Shown here: one piece after another, positions 34,421-42,112 of the stretch
How positions within the stretch are numbered: the stretch's first letter is position 1
Layout of the letters: each line of letters opens with the position of its first letter
Source: Syntrophobacteraceae bacterium
GTDB taxonomy: Bacteria; Desulfobacterota; Syntrophobacteria; Syntrophobacterales; Syntrophobacteraceae
Direction: 5' to 3'
DNA: 47,441 nucleotides
NCBI GenBank assembly: GCA_031292195.1
Contig: JARLHP010000081.1
Location: forward strand, 1 to 47,441
Notes under the pieces: generated by a model
What the model was told of the DNA's origin: nothing
Database searches by the model: none
Seen by the model: the letters and a program-made list of their open reading frames with translations, nothing else
Translations under genes and position numbers: made by a program

Positions 34421-36610
34421 ATGAGTGAAAAGAAGCACGAAATCTGGGCTTTGATCGTTTTGACGATCTCGCTCCTGGTTCTTTTCAGCATTTTGTCCTA
34501 CAGCTCCGAAGACCCTACCTTTTTCAATCCTTCCATTCATTTTACCGCAAATCTGGTGGGCCGGTTCGGCGCAAACCTCGCCTGGCCGCTGATCGCTTTT
34601 TTCGGGATCGGGGCTTACGGGGTTGCCATCACGGGCTTATGGACCAGCCTGCACCTTTTCAAAGGCTCTTCGCTCGAAGGGCTGTGGCCGCGCCTTTTGG
34701 GAATCGGTCTGCTTGTGCTGAGCATAATGAGTCTGTCCGCGCTGCACTGGCCCACTATTCCACTTTTCGGCCAGAGGTTTCAGCCGGGGGGGAAAGTCGG
34801 CAGTCTGCTTGCCGGCTTTCTGGATGCGCGGCTTTCGGCGGTGGGTTCACATATTGTTCTGATGGGGACTTTATTAATCGCTCTTCTGCTGGCAACTCCG
34901 CTTACGATCAAGGCCGCGTTCAGGCAGATTTCAACTGCGGGGGCCCACGCGTTGCGGTGGCTGGCCGCGGAGGCAAGGGTGGAAGACGACAGCGCGCAGC
35001 CCTTGCCCGAGACGGCCGAGGCCCCGCCGAGACGGGCAAAAAAGAAAGAGACTGTCTCGGCTCCGCTGGTCCAGGCGGAGCTGTTTCCCAAAAAGCAGGC
35101 GCGAAAGGAAGCTGCCTTACCGGCCGCTTTGGAAGTGGCGCCCGGGCAGTATGTGATTCCCGAACTTACGCTGCTCGACATCTATGAGACGGAGAACGTA
35201 AAACCGGACTGGAAAAAGCTGGAACAAAACGGCGCGGTCCTCGCGGAAAAGCTGGCCGATTTCGGCGTTCAGGGCAAGGTGGTGGGCATCAATCCCGGAC
35301 CGGTCATAACGATGTATGAATACGCCCCGGCGCCCGGCATAAAGATCAGCCGGATCGTCACCCTGGCCGACGATCTTTCGATGGCCCTGAGGGCCATGAG
35401 TATACGGGTGGTGGCCCCGATTCCGGGCAAGGGGGCGGTGGGAATCGAAATCCCCAATCTCAAAAGGGAGCTGGTCACGGTTCGGGCGGTGCTCGAAACG
35501 GAAAGCTTCTCCAGTTCGGGCGCCCTCTCCATCGCCCTGGGAAAAGACATAGCGGGCAGTCCGGTGGCCGCCAATCTGGCCAGAATGCCTCACCTGCTCA
35601 TCGCCGGGGCAACCGGTACCGGAAAGAGCGTCTGCATCAATACCCTTTTGAGCAGCCTGCTTTTCAAAAACTCCCCCGAAGATCTGCGCCTGCTTCTAAT
35701 CGATCCCAAAAGAATCGAACTGAGCAGCTACGAAGGGATCCCTCATCTCATACACCCGGTGGTGACCGACGCCAAGATGGCCACCAGGGCGCTTCGCTGG
35801 GCCGTGGAGGAAATGGAGCTTCGCTACAAGCTTCTGGCCGACAAGAACGTTCGCAACATCGAGAGCTATAATCGGACACTGGTCCGGGAAAGGCCCCGGG
35901 AGCGCAAAGAGGCGGAGAGTGAACCGGAGGCTGTGTCGGATACGGGTCTTCACCACTGCAAGCTGCCGTACGTGGTTATAATCATCGACGAACTGGCCGA
36001 CCTGATGATGGTGGCCTCGCGCGAGGTCGAAGAATCCATCACGCGCCTGGCGCAGATGGCGCGTGCGGCGGGCATACATCTCATCCTGGCCACCCAGAGG
36101 CCTTCGGTGGACGTTTTGACGGGAATAATCAAGGCCAACATTCCCACCCGCATTTCGTTCCAGGTCTCCTCCAAAATAGATTCGAGGACCATCCTGGACG
36201 GTTCGGGGGCCGAGGCCCTTCTGGGGGCCGGAGACATGCTGTTTCTTCCTCCGGGGGCCGCAAAGCTCCAGCGTATTCACGGGGCTTTCGTCTCAGACGC
36301 TGAAATCGAGAGGCTGACCGAACACTGGAGAGCGCAGAAGCTTCTGGAAGACCCGCTCAAGGACAGGATTGACCTGCGCGAGGAAGGCACCGCCGCGGAG
36401 ATCGCCGAAGAAGAGCTGGACGAAAAATATGAAGAGGCGGTCCAGTTGGTTGTGGAAACCAGGCAGGCTTCCATATCCATGCTGCAAAGAAGACTGCGGG
36501 TGGGTTACAATCGCGCCGCGCGCATGATAGAGGTGATGGAGCATCAGGGGATAGTGTCGCCTTCCGACGGGATTAAGCCCCGGGAGGTGCTTGGCAGGCG
36601 GTTGTCCTGA
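34421..36610 (+). CDS. ftsK: DNA translocase FtsK/SpoIIIE
   Basis: The 729-residue protein has four hydrophobic helices in the first 165 residues, a charged linker, then the motor. PGPVITMYEYAPAPGIKIS near 290, Walker A AGATGTGKSVCINT near 393-405, and Walker B YVVIIIDELADLMM near 515-528 are present. LILATQRPSVDVLTGIIKANIP and SRTILDGSGAEALLGAGDML follow. The last 60 residues are the winged-helix gamma domain (QASISMLQRRLRVGYNRAARM) that reads polar DNA sequences. It clears the chromosome dimer-resolution region at division. It sits between rnj and lolA on the same strand. Confidence 0.97.
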   Translation: MSEKKHEIWALIVLTISLLVLFSILSYSSEDPTFFNPSIHFTANLVGRFGANLAWPLIAFFGIGAYGVAITGLWTSLHLFKGSSLEGLWPRLLGIGLLVLSIMSLSALHWPTIPLFGQRFQPGGKVGSLLAGFLDARLSAVGSHIVLMGTLLIALLLATPLTIKAAFRQISTAGAHALRWLAAEARVEDDSAQPLPETAEAPPRRAKKKETVSAPLVQAELFPKKQARKEAALPAALEVAPGQYVIPELTLLDIYETENVKPDWKKLEQNGAVLAEKLADFGVQGKVVGINPGPVITMYEYAPAPGIKISRIVTLADDLSMALRAMSIRVVAPIPGKGAVGIEIPNLKRELVTVRAVLETESFSSSGALSIALGKDIAGSPVAANLARMPHLLIAGATGTGKSVCINTLLSSLLFKNSPEDLRLLLIDPKRIELSSYEGIPHLIHPVVTDAKMATRALRWAVEEMELRYKLLADKNVRNIESYNRTLVRERPRERKEAESEPEAVSDTGLHHCKLPYVVIIIDELADLMMVASREVEESITRLAQMARAAGIHLILATQRPSVDVLTGIIKANIPTRISFQVSSKIDSRTILDGSGAEALLGAGDMLFLPPGAAKLQRIHGAFVSDAEIERLTEHWRAQKLLEDPLKDRIDLREEGTAAEIAEEELDEKYEEAVQLVVETRQASISMLQRRLRVGYNRAARMIEVMEHQGIVSPSDGIKPREVLGRRLS

Positions 36611-36611
36611 A

Positions 36612-36678
36612 GGCGGCGTGCCGCCGCGGCCGGGATTGCCAAGCCCAAACCACGGACTTTTCTTGGTTTCCGGGTGTC
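36612..36678. repeat. 67-bp dispersed repeat, copy 1
   Basis: Starts ggcggcgtgccgccgcggcc and ends ...tttccgggtgtc. It matches 40023-40089 with only four differences over equal length. It contains a ggcgg/ccgcc mini-hairpin. It begins 2 nt after the ftsK stop. Confidence 0.92.
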
Positions 36679-36716
36679 CCGGGACGACATGAGAGACTGC
36701 TCTGAAAAGTTCTTGT

Positions 36717-36734
36717 TGGGCCCCCGGGGGCCCA
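36717..36734. repeat. Perfect 18-bp palindrome
   Basis: tgggcccccgggggccca is its own reverse complement. It lies directly inside the 23-base stretch (36699-36721) shared with 27460-27482, where that copy continues into gggctgcgc instead. Confidence 0.85.
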
Positions 36735-36759
36735 GTCTACGGATCTCGGAACACCCAAT

Positions 36760-36792
36760 GTTGGGCTGCGCTACGCTTAGCCCAACCTACAG
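36760..36792. repeat. Dispersed hairpin, copy D (gttgggct / agcccaac, then CTACAG)
   Basis: gttgggct at 36760-36767 pairs with agcccaac at 36779-36786; the loop gcgctacgctt can add a gcg/cgc step. The tail ctacag is followed by a second cccaacctac half-copy. It lies about 35 nt ahead of the lolA start. Confidence 0.85.
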
Positions 36793-36827
36793 CCCAACCT
36801 ACTGCTTGTTTTTGTACGGGGAATTAT

Positions 36828-37598
36828 ATGGTGAACAATACGAATCGTGCTGTTGGAAAAAAGTCCTTCCGGCTTTCGTCTTCCTGTTTACTGGGCATCC
36901 TTTTTCTCCTGTGTTCGGCAGGTCAGGCGCCGGCGGCCGGCCCGGCCCAGTCGATCGGGGAAATACTTTCCAAAACCGAAGCCAATTACCGGAGCATCCA
37001 TGCCTTCACGGCTGTTTTCAGCCAAAAAACCGTATCGGCCGCCGCATCGACCCTGGGCGCCGAAAAGGCCACCGGGAGACTCTATTACGCCAAGCCGAGG
37101 CTGATGCGGTGGGAGTATGACATACCGGAAAAACAGGCCTTTGTCGCCAACAACAAGTTTGCCTGGCTCTATTCCAGCGATGAAAACCGGATCACGCTCT
37201 TTGATGCGCAGAAGCTCTTCACCTCACCTCTGGCCAGCACCTTCTTTGACGGAGCGCTGAGGCTGAGAGACAACTTCAACGTGACCCTGGACCCGGTGCT
37301 GTCAACACCGGAAACGGCCGTTTTGCAGCTAACGCCCCTGCGCCAGGACCCCGGCATCAAGTTCGCCTATCTGTGGATAAATCTTCGCACCTCCCTTATT
37401 TCCCGCGTCCAGACCCAGGACCTTCTGGGAAATACGAACGAGATCACCATCAGTTCTTTTACACCTCGCCCGAGCCTCGATCCGGGGCTGTTCCGCCTGC
37501 AGGTTCCGGCCATGGCCAAGGTTTTCGACTCAAACGGCCTGATGCTCACACCCGCCCGGATCGAGCGACTGCAATCCAAAATTTCCCGAGGGAAATAA
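36828..37598 (+). CDS. lolA: Outer-membrane lipoprotein carrier protein LolA
   Basis: The 256-residue protein has a signal peptide (basic start, hydrophobic core LLGILFLLCSAG, cleavage near APAAG). TGRLYYAKPRLMRWEY near residue 80 and a following beta-rich fold (LWINLRTSLISRVQTQD, NTNEITIS) match LolA. It ferries lipoproteins across the periplasm from LolCDE to LolB. It fits a Gram-negative envelope. It follows ftsK by about 217 nt of repeat sequence and converges with the MFS gene. Confidence 0.92.
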   Translation: MVNNTNRAVGKKSFRLSSSCLLGILFLLCSAGQAPAAGPAQSIGEILSKTEANYRSIHAFTAVFSQKTVSAAASTLGAEKATGRLYYAKPRLMRWEYDIPEKQAFVANNKFAWLYSSDENRITLFDAQKLFTSPLASTFFDGALRLRDNFNVTLDPVLSTPETAVLQLTPLRQDPGIKFAYLWINLRTSLISRVQTQDLLGNTNEITISSFTPRPSLDPGLFRLQVPAMAKVFDSNGLMLTPARIERLQSKISRGK

Positions 37599-37673
37599 AC
37601 CGGGTAGAATCTGCCGGCAGACCATGCGGGGACGTCCCGGGGTGGGGAAGCCGGAAACGAAGCTTCAGCGGCC

Positions 37674-39239
37674 TTAACGCCCTTTCTTCGGGCCCGTTTT
37701 TTTAAACAGCAACGCCACGGGGATGCTGGAAAGGGCCAGGCAGGCAAGCATCCTCCAGTTGTCGAGAAAGGCCAATACGGTGCTCTGGGCCACCAGTGTG
37801 TCATAAATTGCCAGGTAGGCTTTCTCTTTTGACGCAACGCAATTTCCGGTAACTCGAAACAATGTTTCCAGTCTTTGGAACGACTGCTGGAATGTGACTC
37901 TGTAGGGCGTTAGATGGGAGACCAGCACCGACTGGTGAAACTGCGCGTATCGCGACTGGAAAGTTGTCACCACCGCGATGCCGATACTCCCGCCCACGCC
38001 CCGCATAAGGTTGTAGAGGCCGGTTGCGGTCCCGATCATTTCATTGGGCAGTGTCGAGACCGCCATGGTGGTCAAAACAACGAAAACCATCCCGATCGCA
38101 AATCCCATGAGCACGTTGGGCCAGATGACGCTGAAGATGGAGATCTCGAGATCGATGCGGCTGAGAATAAAGAGCGCGCAGGCAAGAAGGAAGAGGCCCA
38201 CTACGATCACGATGCGGCCATCGATTTTCTTCAGGTAGCGGCCCGCAATGGTGACCGAGACGAGAGCGCCCATGCCGCGGGGAGAAATGGCCAGGCCGGT
38301 GTTGAGAGCGGTGTAGCCCATGAGGTCTTCCAGGAAAAGAGGCAGCATGACCAGCGTTCCGTACAGAATGAATCCGTAAACGGTGGCCAGAACGAAGCCT
38401 ACGGCAAAGTTACGGTCTCCCAGTACCCGCAGCTCCACTACCGGCTCGGCGCAGGTCAACTCCCGGATTATGAATCCTCCCAGACAGAGGGCGGAAGAAA
38501 TTGAGGCCAGCCAAACCCAGTTGGAGGCAAACCAGTCGGCCCTTTCCCCCCGGTCAAGGACGACCTGCAGCGCCGCAAGTCCCACGGCCATCAGGGCGAA
38601 GCCGCTGTAATCGACTGATTTGGGGACCATGCCCCGGATGTACGGGGGGTCTTCGATGAACAGCCGGGCCAACATGATGGCCAGCAGGCAAACCGGCAGG
38701 TTGATATAGAAAACCCAGCGCCATGACTAACTGTCGGTAATCCAGCCGCCCAAGGTGGGACCGACAACCGGGGCGACGATGACCCCCAGGGCATAGACCG
38801 CCATCGCTTCGGCCCGCTTTTCCAGGGGAAAGCTTTCCAGGAGCACGGCCTGCGAAATCGGCAGCAGCGCTCCGCCGCTCGCCCCCTGGATTACACGGGC
38901 GACTATCAGCATATTCAGGCTGATGGCGGCGCCGCTAAAAAAGGAGGCAAAAGTGAAAACGACCATGCTGATGATGAGGAAGCGCTTGCGGCCCAGCACC
39001 TGCGAAATCCAGCCGGAAATGGGCAATATGATGGCGTTGGCCACCAGGTAGCTGGTCAGGACCCAGGTGGCTTCATCGAGGCTCGACGACAGGCTGCCGG
39101 AAATGTAGGGAAGCGACACGTTGGCAACCGAAGTGTCCAGGGCGACCATGAAGGTCGGCAGGATCATCGCGGCCGCAATCAGCCACGGATTCACCGCCGG
39201 GCGCCACGGCGCGCCGGCGCGGGCCGAACCCGGTTCCAT
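37674..39239 (-). pseudogene. DHA2/EmrB-type MFS exporter interrupted by one in-frame TAG
   Basis: From ATG 39239 the frame reads 170 codons, meets TAG at 38727-38729, and continues open in the same frame to a stop at 37674. The full frame is 522 codons including both stops. The part before the stop has DTSVANVSLPYI and the DHA2 signature VGPTLGGWITDS; the part after resumes SWRWVFYINLPVCLLA, the normal continuation of this family. The TAG therefore replaces one residue (usually Y, W or N). Fourteen membrane helices are expected in total. Possible readings are a nonsense mutation, a sequencing error, or suppression. It overlaps the methyltransferase stop by TGATG, so both are one unit. Confidence 0.85.
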
Positions 39240-39943
39240 CAGGCGGCCCGCTTTCTGATCAGGTAGATGCCGTCGCGGATGGTAAGAAACAACCTTTCGG
39301 CTGCGCTGTCCGCATTCACCAATTCATTGAAGTCGGCAATCGCTCGGCTGTCATCATCTTTCGGATGGAAAATCCTACCGTACCACAGTACATTGTCGGT
39401 AAGCAAAAGTCCCCCGGTTTTCAGGATCCTCATGGATTCCCGGTAATACGCCGCATACCCTTGCTTGTCGGCATCGATAAAGACCAGGTCCGTTTGCTCA
39501 TCGGGAAGCGACCGGAGGATTTCCAGGGCCTCGCCCGTGCGCAGGGCTATTTGGGCGCCGGCAGGGCTGCGGTCGAAAAAGCCCTGTGCGATTTTGGCAA
39601 AATGGAGATCTCGCTCGATGGTGAGTATTCGCCCTTCCCCGCTCAAAGCTTCCGCCATGGCCAGGGCCGAATAACCGGTGAAAGTGCCGATATCCACGAT
39701 CCGGCGCGCGCCGGACAACTGGACGATAAGCTGCAGAAAACGGCCTTCGACCCGCCCTGTGAGCATACTGGGGTATGGCGTTGCCGTAAGGGAGAAGTTT
39801 TCGATCTCCTCCAGCAGGCCGGACAGGGGCGAGGTATGGCCTCTGGCGTACTCTTCGGCCTCCCCGGCAACAACGTCCATAAAACAATATGGGGACGGAG
39901 AGGTATGCGCCTGTTTTTTCGAGTCCTTGGGATCGCTTTTCAT
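39239..39943 (-). CDS. Class I SAM-dependent O-methyltransferase (caffeoyl-CoA OMT family)
   Basis: The 234-residue protein has RRIVDIGTFTGYSALAMAEAL near 80-100 (SAM motif I), LTIERDLHFAKIAQ (motif II acidic), DLVFIDADKQGYAAYY near 150 with the metal-binding Asp, and LLLTDNVLWYGRI. These are the family's catechol/metal features. It would methylate a hydroxyl group of a small molecule. It is translationally coupled (TGATG) to a DHA2-type exporter now interrupted by a stop, suggesting a make-and-export pair. The true substrate is unknown. Confidence 0.9.
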   Translation of the reverse strand: MKSDPKDSKKQAHTSPSPYCFMDVVAGEAEEYARGHTSPLSGLLEEIENFSLTATPYPSMLTGRVEGRFLQLIVQLSGARRIVDIGTFTGYSALAMAEALSGEGRILTIERDLHFAKIAQGFFDRSPAGAQIALRTGEALEILRSLPDEQTDLVFIDADKQGYAAYYRESMRILKTGGLLLTDNVLWYGRIFHPKDDDSRAIADFNELVNADSAAERLFLTIRDGIYLIRKRAA

Positions 39944-40022
39944 TAGCCCCCCTTTGTCTTTGACTCTACAACGTTTCTAATCAACTTTTAAGCATTTTCG
40001 GGCGGTGGGACCGCCAGCCGGG

Positions 40023-40089
40023 GGCGGCGTGCCGCCGCGGCCGGGATCGCCAAGCCCAAGCCACGGACTTTTCGGGGTTTCCGGGTGTC
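40023..40089. repeat. 67-bp dispersed repeat, copy 2
   Basis: Same length as 36612-36678, with four substitutions. It keeps the ggcggcgtgccgccgcggcc start and the tttccgggtgtc end. Confidence 0.92.
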
Positions 40090-40162
40090 GGACGCGACTG
40101 ATACGAAGTTGCGCTCAAGACGCGTCAAATAGATGGGTTTCACCCCTCCTGCAGCGGCTCCT

Positions 40163-40196
40163 GTTGGGGTTCGCGGATGCTCACCCCAACCTACAG
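40163..40196. repeat. Dispersed hairpin, copy E (gttggggt / accccaac, then CTACAG)
   Basis: The 8-bp stem gttggggt / accccaac with a 12-base loop is followed by ctacag, matching copies C and D. Compensating changes (ggggt with acccc here, gggct with agccc in D) preserve the stem. Confidence 0.85.
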
Positions 40197-40325
40197 ATCT
40201 TAGCCCAATCTTGCGGCGTATCTGGCCTTTCTCTGCGCCCTCCGCGTCTCTGCGGTGGATTTTTTTTCTGTCGCTTTGTCGGGGCATGATAATATCGATC
40301 TAATCTACTTTGGGAGGTAATGGCA

Positions 40326-41450
40326 ATGCAGCCGGTAGTTGCAATAACGATGGGAGACCCGTGCGGGGTGGGGCCGGAAGTAATCGTCAAGGCTTTCGAT
40401 TCGCCGGGGTTTACAGAGGAGCGCCTTCCTGTGGTAGTCGGAGACAGGCTGCCGTTGGAGCGCGCCCTAAAGCTGGTGGGTTCCCCGGCCAAGGTTGTAC
40501 CGATTTTGGAACCGGCTACAGAGCTGAGAGGTTGTCTGGCCGGCCTCGCTTCGACAGGCGGGGGGGCGATCCCCCTTTGGAGCGGCCCGGTCCGCGGAGG
40601 AAGTGGACCGGCCCCCCTTACGCCCGCCGATATCCCCTTCGCCCATCCCTCACCTGCGGCATGCGAGGCAGTGGTCTCATGGATACGAATGGCCACGGAA
40701 CTGGCCGGCGCCGGGATGGTCGACGCCGTGTGCACCTGCCCCATAAACAAGGAACAGCTCCACCGGCAGGGGTTTTCCTTTCCGGGACATACCGAATTTC
40801 TCCAGGACCTGACGGGAGCAAAAAACGTGGTGATGATGCTTGCCGGACCGGTGCTGAGGGTGGCTCTGGCAACGATTCACGTTCCTTTGGCCGAGGTCCC
40901 GGGGCTGATTACAAAAGAGCTTCTACGGCAGGTGATAGGCATCACCTCGCAGGCGATGTTGCGGGACTTCGCCTTGAAATCACCCCGTATAGGGGTTTGC
41001 GGCCTCAACCCCCACTGCGGGGAAGCGGGGAAATTCGGGGTCGAGGAAATCGAAACGATAAGGCCGGTTATAGGGCAGTTGGAAGCCGGCCCTCACCCCG
41101 AGGGTGATTTGCGGCCCCTGGTCAGCGGGCCGTGGCCGGCCGATACGGTGTTCCATCGGGCCATGGCGGGGGAGTTTGACGCGGTCGTGGCCCTGTACCA
41201 CGACCAGGGGCTCATTCCGGTAAAGCTCGCCCATTTTAGCGATGCCGTAAACGTGAGCCTGGGGCTTCCGATCGTGCGCACTTCGGTCGATCACGGGACG
41301 GCCTACGATATCGCCGGAAAAGGATTTGCAGATCCGGGAAGCCTTATCGCCGCGGTTTCGCTTGCGGCTTCCATTGCGGTCAACAGGCGGCAGGGTCTTT
41401 ATGTTTCCGGCGCCGGAGGCATGCGCGGCCAAGACCCGGGCCGCGCATAA
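40326..41450 (+). CDS. pdxA: 4-hydroxythreonine-4-phosphate dehydrogenase
   Basis: The 374-residue protein shows [16 protein letters not shown] at the start, [10 protein letters not shown] and [11 protein letters not shown] near 140, [16 protein letters not shown] near 223, and [14 protein letters not shown]...[19 protein letters not shown] near 290-330. These include the conserved metal-binding histidines. It makes the pyridoxal 5'-phosphate precursor in the DXP-dependent route. ATG 40326 is preferred over ATG 40320, because the gggaggt site ends only two bases before 40320 but about eight before 40326. A toxin-antitoxin pair separates it from uvrA. Confidence 0.95.
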   Translation: MQPVVAITMGDPCGVGPEVIVKAFDSPGFTEERLPVVVGDRLPLERALKLVGSPAKVVPILEPATELRGCLAGLASTGGGAIPLWSGPVRGGSGPAPLTPADIPFAHPSPAACEAVVSWIRMATELAGAGMVDAVCTCPINKEQLHRQGFSFPGHTEFLQDLTGAKNVVMMLAGPVLRVALATIHVPLAEVPGLITKELLRQVIGITSQAMLRDFALKSPRIGVCGLNPHCGEAGKFGVEEIETIRPVIGQLEAGPHPEGDLRPLVSGPWPADTVFHRAMAGEFDAVVALYHDQGLIPVKLAHFSDAVNVSLGLPIVRTSVDHGTAYDIAGKGFADPGSLIAAVSLAASIAVNRRQGLYVSGAGGMRGQDPGRA

Positions 41451-41476
41451 GTAAACCACCATTGCGAGCTTGAATG

Positions 41477-41509
41477 AATCGAAATTAATCGTTATGATTT
41501 AAATTGATT
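41477..41509. promoter_or_regulatory. Dyad operator/promoter of the toxin-antitoxin pair
   Basis: aatcgaaattaatc (41477-41490) and gatttaaattgatt (41496-41509) are imperfect inverted half-sites around gttat. They lie about 30 nt ahead of the antitoxin GTG and are AT-rich unlike the surroundings, as expected for an autoregulatory ribbon-helix-helix site. Confidence 0.5.
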
Positions 41510-41541
41510 TTTCAGCAATGTCGGTGGAAGGGAATTTTTCA

Positions 41542-41802
41542 GTGACTACGAAAGTGCTGACTGCACATGTCCCTTTAGCATTAGCCGAGAAAGTCGACCA
41601 ATTGGCGGCTCGCCTTGAGCGCTCGCGCGGGTGGATCATTAAACAGGCTTTGTCCGCCTGGGTGGAGCAGGAGGAAGAACGCCGCCGGCTGACATTGGAA
41701 GCCCTGGTTGATGTCGATGCCGGCAATGTTATCGACCATCAGGCCGTGCAGGCCTGGGCGGAGAGCCTCGACACCGAAAACCCGCTGCCTGTGCCGCGCT
41801 GA
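41542..41802 (+). CDS. Ribbon-helix-helix antitoxin (ParD/CopG-like)
   Basis: The protein has 86 residues if it starts at GTG 41542, behind the ggaaggga site; the ATG at 41518 would add 8 residues and lacks a good site. TTKVLTAHVPLALAEKVDQL followed by ERSRGWIIKQALSAWVEQ is a classic CopG/ParD DNA-binding motif. The remaining C-terminal segment (IDHQAVQAWAESLD) is the likely toxin-binding tail. It overlaps the toxin start by TGATG, the usual coupling. Antitoxins of this type repress their own promoter. Confidence 0.88.
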   Translation: MTTKVLTAHVPLALAEKVDQLAARLERSRGWIIKQALSAWVEQEEERRRLTLEALVDVDAGNVIDHQAVQAWAESLDTENPLPVPR

Positions 41803-42077
41803 TGGAAGTGAAATGGACGACTAAAGCCCTTTCCGATCTGGCGCGACTCTACGACTTCCTTTCGTCGGTCGATAAACGCGCTGCGGCTCGCACGATCCAA
41901 TTGCTGGGCGCAGCCCCGGCCCGTCTTGTGGTTCATCCGCGTCTTGGCGAAAAGCTCGAAGAATTCGCACCGCGCGAGGTCCGACGCGTCCTGGTGGGGC
42001 GCTATGAGATGCGCTACGAACTCCGGGAATCGACCATTTATATCCTGCGTGTCTGGCATACACGGGAAGAGCGGTAA
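41802..42077 (+). CDS. ParE/RelE-superfamily toxin
   Basis: The 91-residue protein has EVKWTTKALSDLARLYDFL at the start and VGRYEMRYELRESTIYILRVWHTREER at the end, the pattern of the ParE/RelE plasmid-stabilisation fold. The C-terminal 'ILRVWHTRE' basic segment is typical of ParE. It begins inside the antitoxin stop codon. ParE toxins inhibit gyrase, RelE toxins cut ribosome-bound mRNA; which applies is undecided, though the antitoxin type favours ParE. uvrA starts 35 nt downstream. Confidence 0.9.
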   Translation: MEVKWTTKALSDLARLYDFLSSVDKRAAARTIQLLGAAPARLVVHPRLGEKLEEFAPREVRRVLVGRYEMRYELRESTIYILRVWHTREER

Positions 42078-42112
42078 TCAAGGGGCCGCGTCCCTGGTGA
42101 AAAGGCGTCGAA

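Larger units (their letters stand above)
39944..40325. other. Gene-free region with repeats ahead of pdxA
   Basis: The interval holds a ggcggt-ggg-accgcc hairpin at 40001-40015, copy 2 of the 67-bp repeat, the CTACAG hairpin copy E, and a stretch tctctgcgccctccgcgtct ahead of ctgcggtgg near 40228-40256. The last resembles 'ccgcagagacgcagag' repeats common in bacterial intergenic DNA. The pdxA ribosome-binding site gggaggt lies at its right end. Confidence 0.6.

Noticed and set aside
38727..38729. Pyrrolysine codon in the MFS exporter
   Set aside because: No pyl gene or UAG context element is visible in the window, and transporters are not known pyrrolysine proteins; kept only as a remote option in the finding.
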